Origin: Nocardia fluminea
GTDB taxonomy: Bacteria > Actinomycetota > Actinomycetes > Mycobacteriales > Mycobacteriaceae
Reading direction: 5' to 3'
DNA: 64,000 nucleotides
Assembly (NCBI RefSeq): GCF_002846365.1
Contig: NZ_PJMW01000002.1
Location: forward strand, 186,001 to 250,000
The notes beneath the pieces were generated by a model that ran no database searches, had not been told where the DNA came from, and saw only the letters and a list, made by a program, of their open reading frames with translations. Every line of letters begins with the position of its first letter. Positions within the stretch are counted from its first letter, which is position 1. This document shows positions 27,321-35,973 of this stretch, piece after piece. The position numbers and the translations under genes were made by a program.

Positions 27321-27394
27321 CGACCCTGACGGGACTCGAACCCGCGACCTCCGCCGTGACAGGGCGGCGCGCTAACCAACTGCGCTACAGGGCC
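27321..27394 (-). tRNA. tRNA-Asp (anticodon GTC)
   Basis: A 74-nt cloverleaf with acceptor GGCCCTG/CAGGGTC, anticodon loop CTGTCAC and discriminator G. It lies between tRNA-Glu and tRNA-Phe. A spacer word ggattgctc follows it and recurs upstream of tRNA-Glu. Confidence 0.95.
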
Positions 27395-27425
27395 ATGATG
27401 TCGTACTTCACAGTCGTGATGACTG

Positions 27426-27498
27426 TACCCCCTACGGGATTCGAACCCGCGCTACCGCCTTGAAAGGGCGGCGTCCTAGGCCGCTAGACGAAGGGGGC
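27426..27498 (-). tRNA. tRNA-Glu (anticodon TTC)
   Basis: A 73-nt cloverleaf with acceptor GCCCCCT/AGGGGGT and anticodon loop CTTTCAA. First of the Glu-Asp-Phe cluster. A TACAGT -10-like hexamer lies upstream at 27522-27527 (minus strand). Confidence 0.95.
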
Positions 27499-27565
27499 TT
27501 GTACTGGATTGCTCCGAGGAGACTGTAGCACTCACTGATCGACCATCGGGCCACGGGTCCAGAAC

Positions 27566-28633
27566 TCACCGCCTAATTGCCGACTGGACCTGTTCCAGCA
27601 CACGTTGGGCCAGCAAGGGCGGCACTGAGTTGCCCAGTTGATACTGAATGCTCGTCCGATTGCCAACGAACTCAAACTCGTCGGGGAACGTGAACAGTCG
27701 CTTCACCTCGGGAACGCGAAGTCGACGGTTCTCCCAGTGGAATGGCCCGACGTTGGGCCCCGGCTGGGCTTGGATCGTCGGCGACGGTTTGTTTGGATCG
27801 AGCTTCAGGAGGAACGACCAGTAGCGACTCCGCCACTTGAACAGCGGGTTTGGGTGACCCTTCTCCTCGGTGTAATGAAGATAGTTCCCCCCTGGCGGAA
27901 TCTCGTCGAGCAACTTGCCGTATTGACCGCCGAGGACTTCCTCGCGCTCCGGTTCAGCGACGAGTCCCGCCAAGACGTCCCCCGCTGTCACGTGGGGCTT
28001 GTCAGCGCTCCCTGTGGCACGACGTTCCCAACTGCCACCGTGAGTTGCCTTCGGCAGTTCCGGCGTTGGAGTACCTTTCGGCGTGCCGACGATGAACAGC
28101 CGCGGCCGCGCCTGCGGGACACCGTAATCGGCAGCGTTCAAGACTTCCATATTGCAGGCGTAACCAGCTTCGTCGATCTCGCGCAGGAGCCGTGTCAACG
28201 CTGGCCGACTGGCCTTGTTGTTGTAGGTCAGCGCGTAGACGTTTTCCAGCACGAAGGCCCGAGGCTGGGATTCACGCAGGACGCGGGTGTACTCCTGCAG
28301 GAGGGAAGCGTCCGGGTCCAACCCTGAACGCTTCCACTCAAGCCAGAACCCGCTCTTTGAGAACGGTGTGCATGGCGGTCCTCCTACCAGCAGATCGGGA
28401 CGCTGCCCTTTGCGAAGCCCTGCAGCCTTCAGGATCTCCTCGGTGGGTGTTTCGAGGATGTCCTTGTGAAGCACCGGCGCCCCGAGCTTAGGGAAATTCT
28501 TCTCCATCGTCATGGATGCGTCCGCATGACGTTCGACCGCAGCGCGAACGTCGAAACCTGCAAGCTCTGCGCCCAGGTCAAGCCCGCCAGCACCAGAGAA
28601 CAGTGAGATCGCTACCCCGTGTGTACTCGCCAT
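27566..28633 (-). CDS. C5-cytosine DNA methyltransferase of a type II R-M system
   Basis: A 355-aa enzyme with the standard motif order. Motif I is SLFSGAGGLDLG (residues ~9-20), motif IV is GGPPCTPFSKSG with the catalytic Cys, and motif VI is VLENV. Motif VIII follows near QARPRLFIVG, and the C-terminal motifs IX-X include NSVPPLLAQ. Length is normal. It lies 59 bp downstream of a restriction-endonuclease gene on the same strand, so it should protect the endonuclease target. The codon and base usage is visibly less GC-rich than the flanking backbone. Confidence 0.92.
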   Translation of the reverse strand: MASTHGVAISLFSGAGGLDLGAELAGFDVRAAVERHADASMTMEKNFPKLGAPVLHKDILETPTEEILKAAGLRKGQRPDLLVGGPPCTPFSKSGFWLEWKRSGLDPDASLLQEYTRVLRESQPRAFVLENVYALTYNNKASRPALTRLLREIDEAGYACNMEVLNAADYGVPQARPRLFIVGTPKGTPTPELPKATHGGSWERRATGSADKPHVTAGDVLAGLVAEPEREEVLGGQYGKLLDEIPPGGNYLHYTEEKGHPNPLFKWRSRYWSFLLKLDPNKPSPTIQAQPGPNVGPFHWENRRLRVPEVKRLFTFPDEFEFVGNRTSIQYQLGNSVPPLLAQRVLEQVQSAIRR

Positions 28634-28692
28634 GCTCGATAGCTTCTCACGGGTCTATGACACCTTGTACCGAGGCTCACCGCATGTGCAGG

Positions 28693-29466
28693 TCAGGACT
28701 CGCCAGCGATCTTCTTTGCCATCATCGTGACGACCACGGGAGCAGTCTTGAACTTGAAGTTACGCCAGAACGTATAGAACTGCTCGGGCGTCTCGAACAT
28801 GCCCTTGCCATCGCGCAGTGCATCGATGTCCTTCACTGCTCCGATGTACTCACGGGTGGAGGAAGATCGGTTCTTGCTCGCGATCTTCCATGGTTGCTGG
28901 ACGATCAAGTCGAGGTCACTTACACGTCCTGGAGCCTCCTCGTCGAGCGTGTAGATGCCGAGTACATCGAGATGGGAGCCGTACTCGTTGAACGGCCGAA
29001 GGGTTCCGGGAAACTGCATGGTTGGGTGTTTGAAATATGTGTTTCCCGTGTAGAGCGTGATGGGACTCTGAGTCCTGTTCAACGCGTTGCCGTTCTTGTC
29101 GACGGCGCGCCGAGCAACTTTGATGTCCACAGCGTGAGTGCCGCCCCCGAAGATCTCTCCACTGATCTCCATGTCGGGGTATCCGCGCTCGGTACCTCTC
29201 GCAGCTTCAGCACCGTCGAGCGCTTCGACGCGGTCTACCAGAAATCCGACGATCCCAACCTCGAGAACGTTCGCGAGGGCCGCTGGCTCCTTCGGCAGCG
29301 GAAGGATGTGTCCGCCAGCCTCTAGCTGCTGCGATAGATCTGTCTCATCGCGTGCGATGAGTGGCCAACTGTGGTCACCACGGATGCGATAGGACCCCCC
29401 TAGGCCGAAACCGTATTCTGCGCACTGGCTTCGCAGCCAATCCTCCAGGTCGAGCTGTTCCGTCAT
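28693..29466 (-). CDS. type II restriction endonuclease, PD-(D/E)XK type
   Basis: A 257-aa protein. The likely nuclease core is YPDMEISGEI ... HAVDIKVARR (residues ~100-120), which gives the P-D ... D-x-K catalytic pattern. Other distinctive stretches are SPITLYTGNTYF and PWKIASKNRSSSTREYIG. The ATG at 29466 is chosen over a longer open frame reaching 29532. The neighbouring C5 methyltransferase makes the restriction role likely. The recognition sequence and exact subfamily cannot be read from the sequence. Confidence 0.78.
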   Translation of the reverse strand: MTEQLDLEDWLRSQCAEYGFGLGGSYRIRGDHSWPLIARDETDLSQQLEAGGHILPLPKEPAALANVLEVGIVGFLVDRVEALDGAEAARGTERGYPDMEISGEIFGGGTHAVDIKVARRAVDKNGNALNRTQSPITLYTGNTYFKHPTMQFPGTLRPFNEYGSHLDVLGIYTLDEEAPGRVSDLDLIVQQPWKIASKNRSSSTREYIGAVKDIDALRDGKGMFETPEQFYTFWRNFKFKTAPVVVTMMAKKIAGES

Positions 29467-29762
29467 GGGAGCAGCATCCCATGAGTGGCACGGCTGTCGC
29501 GAGTACAGCGACAGTCCACAAATCTTTTGCATCCGAGTCTCGCATCGCGCCCATACGCCGACGGTGCGCAGAGGCCGTTACGGACCAACTATGAAACACG
29601 CAGCAACCCAGGGACATTGAGCTACACCGTCTGGGCGTAGGGCATAGCCCAGCTCAACGGCACGAGGTAAGACCAGCCAGTACTCCTGACCGACACTCTG
29701 ACCGAATCTGCCAGCACTCCGCTCGGTCTGCCGGCTCGCGTCACCCAACCCCGAGAGTTGCC
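29467..29762. other. upstream region of the restriction gene
   Basis: No supported gene. Together with the following repeats (29763-29994) it makes a ~560-bp gene-free stretch. It holds the presumed promoter of the R-M operon. No controller (C) protein gene is seen beside it. Confidence 0.4.
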
Positions 29763-29880
29763 GAACGGAATCTGCGGTTAGGCCGGCGGTATCGCGACCG
29801 GGGGCCGCGTGGCCCTGTTCTGGGTTGGCCTGCATTGTGATCCCGCGCCCCTCACACCTCAAGGGCGCCGATGGCGTCAG
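29763..29880 (+). repeat. direct repeat A, copy 2
   Basis: Imperfect match to 27061-27163 (see there). Its right end, with the following bases to ~29912, also matches the central region 26647-26700 between the head-to-head CxxC genes (caagggcgcc-n3-ggcgtca ... gattgctga-gcaacccttgac). Pieces of one ancestral sequence are thus scattered in this third of the element. Confidence 0.55.
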
Positions 29881-29938
29881 CTTCGCTGATTGCTGAGCAA
29901 CCCTTGACCTGTGAGCCTCTGCGCGTGAACGGCAGGCC

Positions 29939-29994
29939 GTAGCGGGCAGGCGGTGAGCCAGCCCGGGAGGTGCGCACCCCAACCCAGAACAGGG
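29939..29994 (+). repeat. direct repeat B, copy 1
   Basis: A ~56-bp unit gtagcgggcaggcggtgagcca ... cccagaacagggc, repeated at 30381-30436 with a few changes. The two copies flank the 109-aa gene. Confidence 0.7.
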
Positions 29995-30026
29995 CCAAAC
30001 CCCGACTTGGACAGCGCCTGCTCGCA

Positions 30027-30356
30027 CTAGGGGCCGGAGATCGGCGAGTCCCCCGGTCGTTTGAGCATTTGGTCCACGATCAACCTGCTTCGGTCTTCCA
30101 TCCGCTTCTCATCTTCCGGATCCGACGCAGGCTGGTTGACCGCCACGATCACGACGACCCTTCCGTCGTCGCGCTTCGCAGGGTCCGACGCAAAGGTGAC
30201 GATCTTGAGACCCAAAGCTCGACCTGCGCGCCGTCCGGCCGACCGCGCTTCAGCTATGCCGGTCTCGTCAGTGGGGTCGAAATGCTTGACCCATTGCCAA
30301 TCGATCTCCAGCGATCGCATGATCGTCAACGTCAACTCGTCAGTGGGCCCGCCCAT
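30027..30356 (-). CDS. 109-aa protein of unknown function, flanked by repeat B
   Basis: A predicted alpha/beta protein: IMRSLEIDWQWVKHF, then ALGLKIVTFA ... RVVVIVAVNQP, then a charged C-terminal helix. The ATG at 30356 has AGGATCC upstream. A longer open frame to 30515 runs through repeat B and is unlikely to be translated. It is the last gene before attR. The flanking repeats suggest it came or moved as a unit. Confidence 0.5.
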   Translation of the reverse strand: MGGPTDELTLTIMRSLEIDWQWVKHFDPTDETGIAEARSAGRRAGRALGLKIVTFASDPAKRDDGRVVVIVAVNQPASDPEDEKRMEDRSRLIVDQMLKRPGDSPISGP

Positions 30357-30380
30357 GTCGCCGGATCCTACGCTCAGAAT

Positions 30381-30436
30381 GTAGCGGGCAGGCGGTGAGC
30401 CAACCCCGGGGTACGCACCCCAGCCCAGAACAGGGC
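30381..30436 (+). repeat. direct repeat B, copy 2
   Basis: Second copy of the ~56-bp unit at 29939-29994. It lies just upstream of the 109-aa gene start and overlaps its probable promoter. Confidence 0.7.
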
Positions 30437-30484
30437 AACCGCGGTCCGGACACACGAACGACGCGGATGGCGTGAACCGTCCGC

Positions 30485-30502
30485 GTGCGATGTACGTGCA
30501 AC
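30485..30502. promoter_or_regulatory. candidate integrase arm site, right
   Basis: GTGCG-N3-TACGTGCAAC, matching 16443-16460. It is followed by two tandem GGTCAATC words (30510-30527) before attR, another possible binding-site pair. Confidence 0.35.
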
Positions 30503-30602
30503 TAGTGGCGGTCAATCCCGGTCAATCGGAGTGATTAACAGCACATCACCCCGCCGGAGCCGGACGGCCGATCGGGCCCTGAAGTGGGTGAACGATTCGT
30601 GT

Positions 30603-30682
<80 letters not shown>

Positions 30683-30724
30683 ATACCTCACCGGCTGGAA
30701 CACCGTGGAGGCAATACATGTTTG

Positions 30725-30795
<71 letters not shown>

Positions 30796-30841
30796 AGGCA
30801 TACGACATCGATGGGATCGCCACGATGTCGTGTGCGCCACG

Positions 30842-30872
30842 ACTGTACCGAATCCCGCGCGAAAAATGCCAA
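30842..30872 (-). promoter_or_regulatory. candidate promoter of the tRNA-Gly/Pro operon
   Basis: On the minus strand, TTGGCA (30867-30872) and TACAGT (30842-30847) are spaced by 19 bases and end 46 bases before the tRNA-Gly 5' end. The spacing is slightly long. A TACAGT also precedes tRNA-Glu. Confidence 0.35.
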
Positions 30873-31468
30873 TCCGGTCCCGGCCTGCCCGATTGATGCG
30901 GATCGGCCGCCGGTGTACCCCACTCTCCACGCGACCAACCGTCGCCATGCCCGATTAGGGCCTAATGACCCTATCCCCGAAACGGCCTCCCGGCGACGAT
31001 GGTTGATGCGCCCATGGGGACCGGCGCCTGCTCCACCGGGGGATTAAATAGGAGAATTTTCCTTAAAAACCCGGCACGTGGGCGGCGAGTAGGCCACCAT
31101 GAGAGTGCGCGTGACGGCTGTTGCCACATCGTCACGACCCGCACCCCGTGCCAGGAGGGACCCATGGCGACGCAACGTCCACCACCCCGCGGAGGGCATC
31201 ACGCTGCACGTTTCGGCTCCCGAAATTCTTTTCGGGAAATGTGTAACGCCGGAGGCGCTGCAGCGATGTCATAGCCGATCGCCATTCGCGAGAGATCAGA
31301 GAACGCGTTCCAGAACGTGACTTTTCGGTCTCGGGTGGCTTGCTAGGATCCTTTTTGCCGGACGGGGGTATCTGGAAAGGGGGCGGTGAGCGTGTGCCGA
31401 ACTCGGTGGACCCAACCGCGTAGCAGTGCGAATGATCGAGGTGGCAAGTTCGTCGCCACCTGTCACCG
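30873..31468. other. gene-free region upstream of the diguanylate cyclase
   Basis: About 600 bp without a supported gene. It contains an AT-rich patch (31044-31070, attaaatagg ... ccttaaaaac) and a small hairpin cccgaaa-ttct-tttcggg (31218-31235). These may hold the promoter and leader of the GGDEF gene. I see no riboswitch fold I can name. Confidence 0.35.
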
Positions 31469-31471
31469 GTG

Positions 31472-32434
31472 ATGTCGATGACTGTCCACATCGAGCCACC
31501 GGTCGCCGCGATGGCCCGCGCCTGGGCCCGCGCGGTATGCGCCGAACCGGGCTCTTCCACGGCGCCGCACCAGTTGGAGCCGGTGCTCGTCGACATCGTC
31601 GAGCGGCTGCTGCACCTGGCTCGGACCGAACCGTTCCCGGTTCCACAGGCGCGCAAGCTCGGCGCGCGCTTGGCCGAGGCACCGTTCGAACGCACCAGGA
31701 TGCTGGCCCATGCCAGTCGCTGGCTGCTCGGTTTCCCCTCGGGGGTTCCGGGTTCGCTGGTGGCGACCCGCTGGCCGCTGGTGGCCAGCCAGGCCATCGA
31801 CAGCTACGCACAGGCTCTGCAGGAACGCGCTCTGGCGCAACAGGAACAGAACATCTCGGCGAAAGTGTCACTGCGCGTCCAGGAGATCGCCGCGCTGCAG
31901 CACCGCTTGCGCCACGAGGCGACTCACGACGCCCTCACCGATCTCGCGAACCGCACGCTGCTGCAAGAACGGGTGCGCGCGTTCGCCGCCGACCCGAGCC
32001 GCGGTGTCGGTGTGCTGGTGGTGGACCTGGACCGCTTCAAACAGATCAACGACGGCTACGGACACGCGATCGGCGACGAGGTACTGGTCGAACTGGCCAA
32101 CCGCTTGCGTGAGGTGTGCCCGCCCGAGACGGTGATCTGCCGATACGGCGGCGACGAGTTCGTGGTGGCGGCCAACCCGCGCCGCGACACGCTCGGCGAG
32201 TTGGCACACCGCGTGGTCGCCGCATTGCGCGACCCGGTGTGGTCGAGCGCGGGCCCCGTGCCGGTTTCGGCCAGCGTGGGCACCGCGTTCTGCCCACCCG
32301 GAAAGACGTGCGATTTCACCGACCTGCTGCGTCGCGCCGACCGCGCGATGTACTCGGCGAAATCGGCGGGCGGGCGGCGTTTCGCCCTCGCTGAATCGGG
32401 CGACCCCGAACTGGGAACGGCGGTCGCCGGCTGA
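31472..32434 (+). CDS. diguanylate cyclase (GGDEF domain)
   Basis: A 320-aa cytoplasmic protein expected to make cyclic di-GMP. The catalytic block DATHDALTDLANRTLL ... RYGGDEFVVA is in the C-terminal half, with GGDEF near residue 226. The inhibitory RxxD motif five residues before GGDEF is absent, so feedback inhibition may be missing. The N-terminal ~130 residues form an unidentified helical domain ending in a coiled coil that probably aids dimerisation. There are no membrane segments. GTG at 31469 and ATG at 31478 are other possible starts. Confidence 0.88.
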   Translation: MSMTVHIEPPVAAMARAWARAVCAEPGSSTAPHQLEPVLVDIVERLLHLARTEPFPVPQARKLGARLAEAPFERTRMLAHASRWLLGFPSGVPGSLVATRWPLVASQAIDSYAQALQERALAQQEQNISAKVSLRVQEIAALQHRLRHEATHDALTDLANRTLLQERVRAFAADPSRGVGVLVVDLDRFKQINDGYGHAIGDEVLVELANRLREVCPPETVICRYGGDEFVVAANPRRDTLGELAHRVVAALRDPVWSSAGPVPVSASVGTAFCPPGKTCDFTDLLRRADRAMYSAKSAGGRRFALAESGDPELGTAVAG

Positions 32435-32575
32435 GTCGGATCGCGAAGCCTGCACTTCGCGGTCCGGCTCAGCCGATTCACGACGCGTCGACGGCCCCCA
32501 CGGCGGCCGCACGCGCGGTGTCCGAAACAGCCGATCGCGGCACTCGCACACCGGCGCGAACCACTTCGGAGGCTG

Positions 32576-33379
32576 TCAGCGGGGCTGACAGGTGGGGCAC
32601 CAGAAGAGGTTTCGGCCTTCCATGACCTGGTGCGCGACGGGGGTCGCGCATATTCGGCAGGGTTCGCCCTGGCGTCGGTAGACGTAGGTGCGGGGGCGGT
32701 CTTCGGTGTAGGACGGTGCGCCGGTGTCGTGTTCGGGGCGGACCACGTGCATGCGACCGGCGGTGACACCGATCGGCATCAGGTCGACCAGGTCGGCCCA
32801 CAGCGCGTCCCATTCGGCGGGCGCGATCGAGGTGCCGGGGCGGAACGGTGAGATGCCGTGGCGGAACAGGACTTCCGCGCGGTAGACGTTGCCCACACCG
32901 GCGATCAGCGCCTGGTCCATCAGCAGTGCGCCGATCGCCCTGCGGGAGCGGCGGATTCGCGCGCCCGCTCGTTCGTGATCGGCGTCGGCGCGTAACGGAT
33001 CGGCGCCGAGGCGCGCGGTGAGCGCGTCCACTTCGGGTGGTATCAGCACCTCACACGCGGTGGGCCCACGCAGATCGGTACCGAAATCGGTTGCGGCGCC
33101 GAGCATTCGCATCCGCACCTGCCCGACCGGAGCTCCCATCGGCAACTCGACCTCGCTGAAGGTGCCGTACAACCCGAGATGCACGTGCACCGTCAGCCCG
33201 GACGCGTAGTGGTGCAGCAGATGCTTGCCATAGGCCTCGGCCCGTTCCAGCACCTGCCCGTCCACGAGCGCGGCCCCTTCGGCGAACCGCCCCTGCGGGC
33301 TCGAAACCCGCACCACCCCACCGGCGAACCGCCGGTGATGCAGCTGCGCTATCCGATGGAGAGTGTGCCCCTCAGGCAA
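32576..33379 (-). CDS. nei: Fpg/Nei-family DNA glycosylase
   Basis: A 267-aa base-excision-repair enzyme. It must begin with Pro-Glu after Met removal, because Pro acts as the catalytic nucleophile. The sequence PEGHTLHR follows a TTG at 33379 with GAGGAGGG at good spacing, so TTG is the start. The helix-two-turn-helix (DQALIAGVGNVYRAEVLF) and a C-terminal zinc finger (C-x2-C ... C-x2-C, ending CPTCQ) are present. It matches the position of Rv2464c beside rpiB. Confidence 0.93.
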   Translation of the reverse strand: MPEGHTLHRIAQLHHRRFAGGVVRVSSPQGRFAEGAALVDGQVLERAEAYGKHLLHHYASGLTVHVHLGLYGTFSEVELPMGAPVGQVRMRMLGAATDFGTDLRGPTACEVLIPPEVDALTARLGADPLRADADHERAGARIRRSRRAIGALLMDQALIAGVGNVYRAEVLFRHGISPFRPGTSIAPAEWDALWADLVDLMPIGVTAGRMHVVRPEHDTGAPSYTEDRPRTYVYRRQGEPCRICATPVAHQVMEGRNLFWCPTCQPR

Positions 33380-33425
33380 CGAACACACCCTCCTCGAGCG
33401 GTCGTGCTTGCGAAATCGGTCGGTC

Positions 33426-33899
<474 letters not shown>

Positions 33900-33935
33900 G
33901 GCTGCGATTGTCGCAGGCCCGCTTAGAGTCGTTTC

Positions 33936-35138
33936 ATGCACCCGCACGAACCGCATCACCCGCATTCGGCAGGTTCCCCGCCGGAGCACCAGAGCCAGCA
34001 GCCCGACCGAACACCGTCCCTGGACAAGGACACCGCGCCGCCGTCCCCGTGGGCCCAGCCCGATCCGCGAACGGGCGGTTTCCCCGCGCAGGACAGCCCG
34101 CCGCAGCCGCCCACCGGCCCGTATCCGCCCCTCGCCCCCGGGGGGTACGCGCCCGGCTACTACCCGCCGAGCGGTCCGCCCGCACCGCCGCAGCACCGAC
34201 CGCGCGGACTGATGCCGTGGGATCGCCCCGCCCGGCATCCGTGGGAGATCCCGCTGCTGATCGTGGTCATCATGTTCACCGCGGTCGCGTACCTGCTCGC
34301 GCTCCTGCTCCTGACGGTGGAGCTGTTCGCCGATCCCGTCGTCGACGAGAAGGGCGTGGAACAGACCGGTTCGATCGTCACCAGTCCGTATGTGCTGCTG
34401 CTGTTGTTCGCGCCGGTGCTGCTGTGGGCCGGGCGTGGTCTGAACCTCGCGACCCAGCGCGTGAACGGTGTCAAGATGTCGCCCACTCAGTTCCCCGAGG
34501 GGTACCGGATGGTGCAGGAGGCGGCGGCGCGGTTCGGGATGCACAAGGCACCGGACGCCTACGTCATCCTGGGCAACGGCAAGATCAACGCGTTCGCCTC
34601 CGGACACGGGTTCCGCCGGTTCGTCGTGGTCTACAGCGACCTGTTCGAAATCGGCGGCGCCGCGCGCGAACCCGATGGGCTCGCGTTCATCATCGGCCAT
34701 GAAGTCGGGCATATCGCGGCTGGTCACGTGTCTTATTGGCGCCAGCTGGGCATGTTCGTCGCGCCGTGGCTGCCGCTGCTCGGGTCGTCGCTGATCCGCG
34801 CCCAGGAGTACACCGCCGACAATCACGGCTTCTGCTTCCGGCCACACGGAGCGTCCACCGCGATGGCGACGCTCGCCGCGGGCAAGTACCTCAACAGCGA
34901 TGTCGGGGTCGACGAGATGGCCGACCGTGCCGCCCTCGACCGGGGCGGTTTCGTCTGGCTGGTCAACGCGATGGGCAGCCACCCGGTCCTCACCTGGCGG
35001 ATGTGGGCGCTGCGCGACCGCAGCAAGCCGGGCCCGATGTTCTGGCGTCCGAGCGCGCCGCATCCCGGCCTGATCCCGCCACGGGGCGGGTATCCGCTGA
35101 ATTCGACGCCGCCCGCGCTGCCGCCGAAGCCGGTCTGA
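33936..35138 (+). CDS. M48-family membrane metallopeptidase
   Basis: A 400-aa protein. A ~95-residue Pro/Gln-rich cytoplasmic tail precedes two membrane helices (residues ~105-130 and ~150-170). The peptidase domain has the zinc motif HEVGH near residue 252, followed by RAQEYTADNHG, whose Glu is the third ligand. The family includes HtpX-type proteases that degrade damaged membrane proteins. It is divergent from rpiB and ends at a strong hairpin. Confidence 0.88.
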   Translation: MHPHEPHHPHSAGSPPEHQSQQPDRTPSLDKDTAPPSPWAQPDPRTGGFPAQDSPPQPPTGPYPPLAPGGYAPGYYPPSGPPAPPQHRPRGLMPWDRPARHPWEIPLLIVVIMFTAVAYLLALLLLTVELFADPVVDEKGVEQTGSIVTSPYVLLLLFAPVLLWAGRGLNLATQRVNGVKMSPTQFPEGYRMVQEAAARFGMHKAPDAYVILGNGKINAFASGHGFRRFVVVYSDLFEIGGAAREPDGLAFIIGHEVGHIAAGHVSYWRQLGMFVAPWLPLLGSSLIRAQEYTADNHGFCFRPHGASTAMATLAAGKYLNSDVGVDEMADRAALDRGGFVWLVNAMGSHPVLTWRMWALRDRSKPGPMFWRPSAPHPGLIPPRGGYPLNSTPPALPPKPV

Positions 35139-35142
35139 TGGG

Positions 35143-35170
35143 TCGGGGGTGCCGGTGCCGGCACCCCCGA
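35143..35170. terminator. bidirectional terminator
   Basis: A 13-bp perfect stem (tcgggggtgccgg / ccggcacccccga) with a two-base loop between the convergent peptidase and DsbA-like genes. Confidence 0.75.
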
Positions 35171-35178
35171 TCGCGCGA

Positions 35179-35823
35179 TCAGTCGAAGACCGGGTCCTCG
35201 GTGCGGGTGCGCTTGAGCTCGAAGAAGTGCGGGTACGAGGCCAGGGCGACCACGCCGTCCCACACCCGGCCCGCGTCCTCACCGCGCGGGATGCGCGAGA
35301 GCACCGGCCCGAAGAAGGCGGTCCCGTTGACGTGGATGGTCGGGGTGCCCACATCGGGGCCCACCTTGTCCATGCCCGCGTGGTGGCTGGCCCGCAACGC
35401 CTCGTCGTAGTCGGTGCTGTTCGCAGCCTCGGCGAGTTCGGCGGGCAGGTCCAGTTCGGCGAGCGCGTCGGCGACGATCGCGGCGAAGGTCTCCTGCAGC
35501 GTCTCGCGTTCGTACTCGGCTCTGCGGTCGTGGATCCGGGTGCCCAGCGCGGTGTAGAGCGGCGACAGGATCTCGTCGCCGTACTTCTGGCCGGCGGCGG
35601 TGACGACCCGGACCGGGCCCCAGGCGGCGGCCATCATCTCGACGTAGCGCTCCGGCAGGTCGTCTTTGCCCTCGTTGAGCACCGCCAGGCTCATCACGTG
35701 AAAGCGCGCGTCGATATCGCGCACCTTCTCGACTTCCAGGATCCACCGCGAGGTGATCCAGCACCACGGGCACAGCGGGTCGAACCAGAAATCGGCGACA
35801 TCCTTGGTGGCCTGCTCACTCAC
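35179..35823 (-). CDS. DsbA-family oxidoreductase (Rv2466c-like)
   Basis: A 214-aa thioredoxin-fold protein with the redox motif CPWC at residues 18-21 and the cis-Pro loop GTPTIHVNG. It lacks a signal peptide, so it is cytoplasmic. The M. tuberculosis homologue Rv2466c is a mycothiol-dependent reductase, and the gene order here is the same. The GTG at 35823 follows GAGGAAC. Confidence 0.9.
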   Translation of the reverse strand: MSEQATKDVADFWFDPLCPWCWITSRWILEVEKVRDIDARFHVMSLAVLNEGKDDLPERYVEMMAAAWGPVRVVTAAGQKYGDEILSPLYTALGTRIHDRRAEYERETLQETFAAIVADALAELDLPAELAEAANSTDYDEALRASHHAGMDKVGPDVGTPTIHVNGTAFFGPVLSRIPRGEDAGRVWDGVVALASYPHFFELKRTRTEDPVFD

Positions 35824-35973
35824 GATGGGTTCCTCTCGGGTCAGCTGCGGCGGGCCGGCTCGTCCCACCGACTGGTGCAACCGTGGCACCGCCGGAATCG
35901 TTCCCGTCGGTGGGAACGCGCACTAAGCTCGGGTGGCGAGGAGTCCGGGTCGTCCGCGAGAAGGGGTCCGTTC

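Noticed and set aside
27188..27379. Small open frame over the tRNA-Phe and tRNA-Asp genes
   Set aside because: It is made of tRNA sequence and has no independent support.
26600..30440. CRISPR array from repeated words in the right third of the AICE
   Set aside because: Repeats are few, long, imperfect and irregularly spaced, with no cas genes.
30873..31468. Riboswitch in the leader of the GGDEF gene
   Set aside because: Only short hairpins are seen; no pattern of a known c-di-GMP or other riboswitch could be followed.
33900..35354. Long upstream extension of the rpiB frame
   Set aside because: It lies antisense to the M48 peptidase gene; the conserved RpiB N-terminus (MRVYLGADHAG) begins at 33899.
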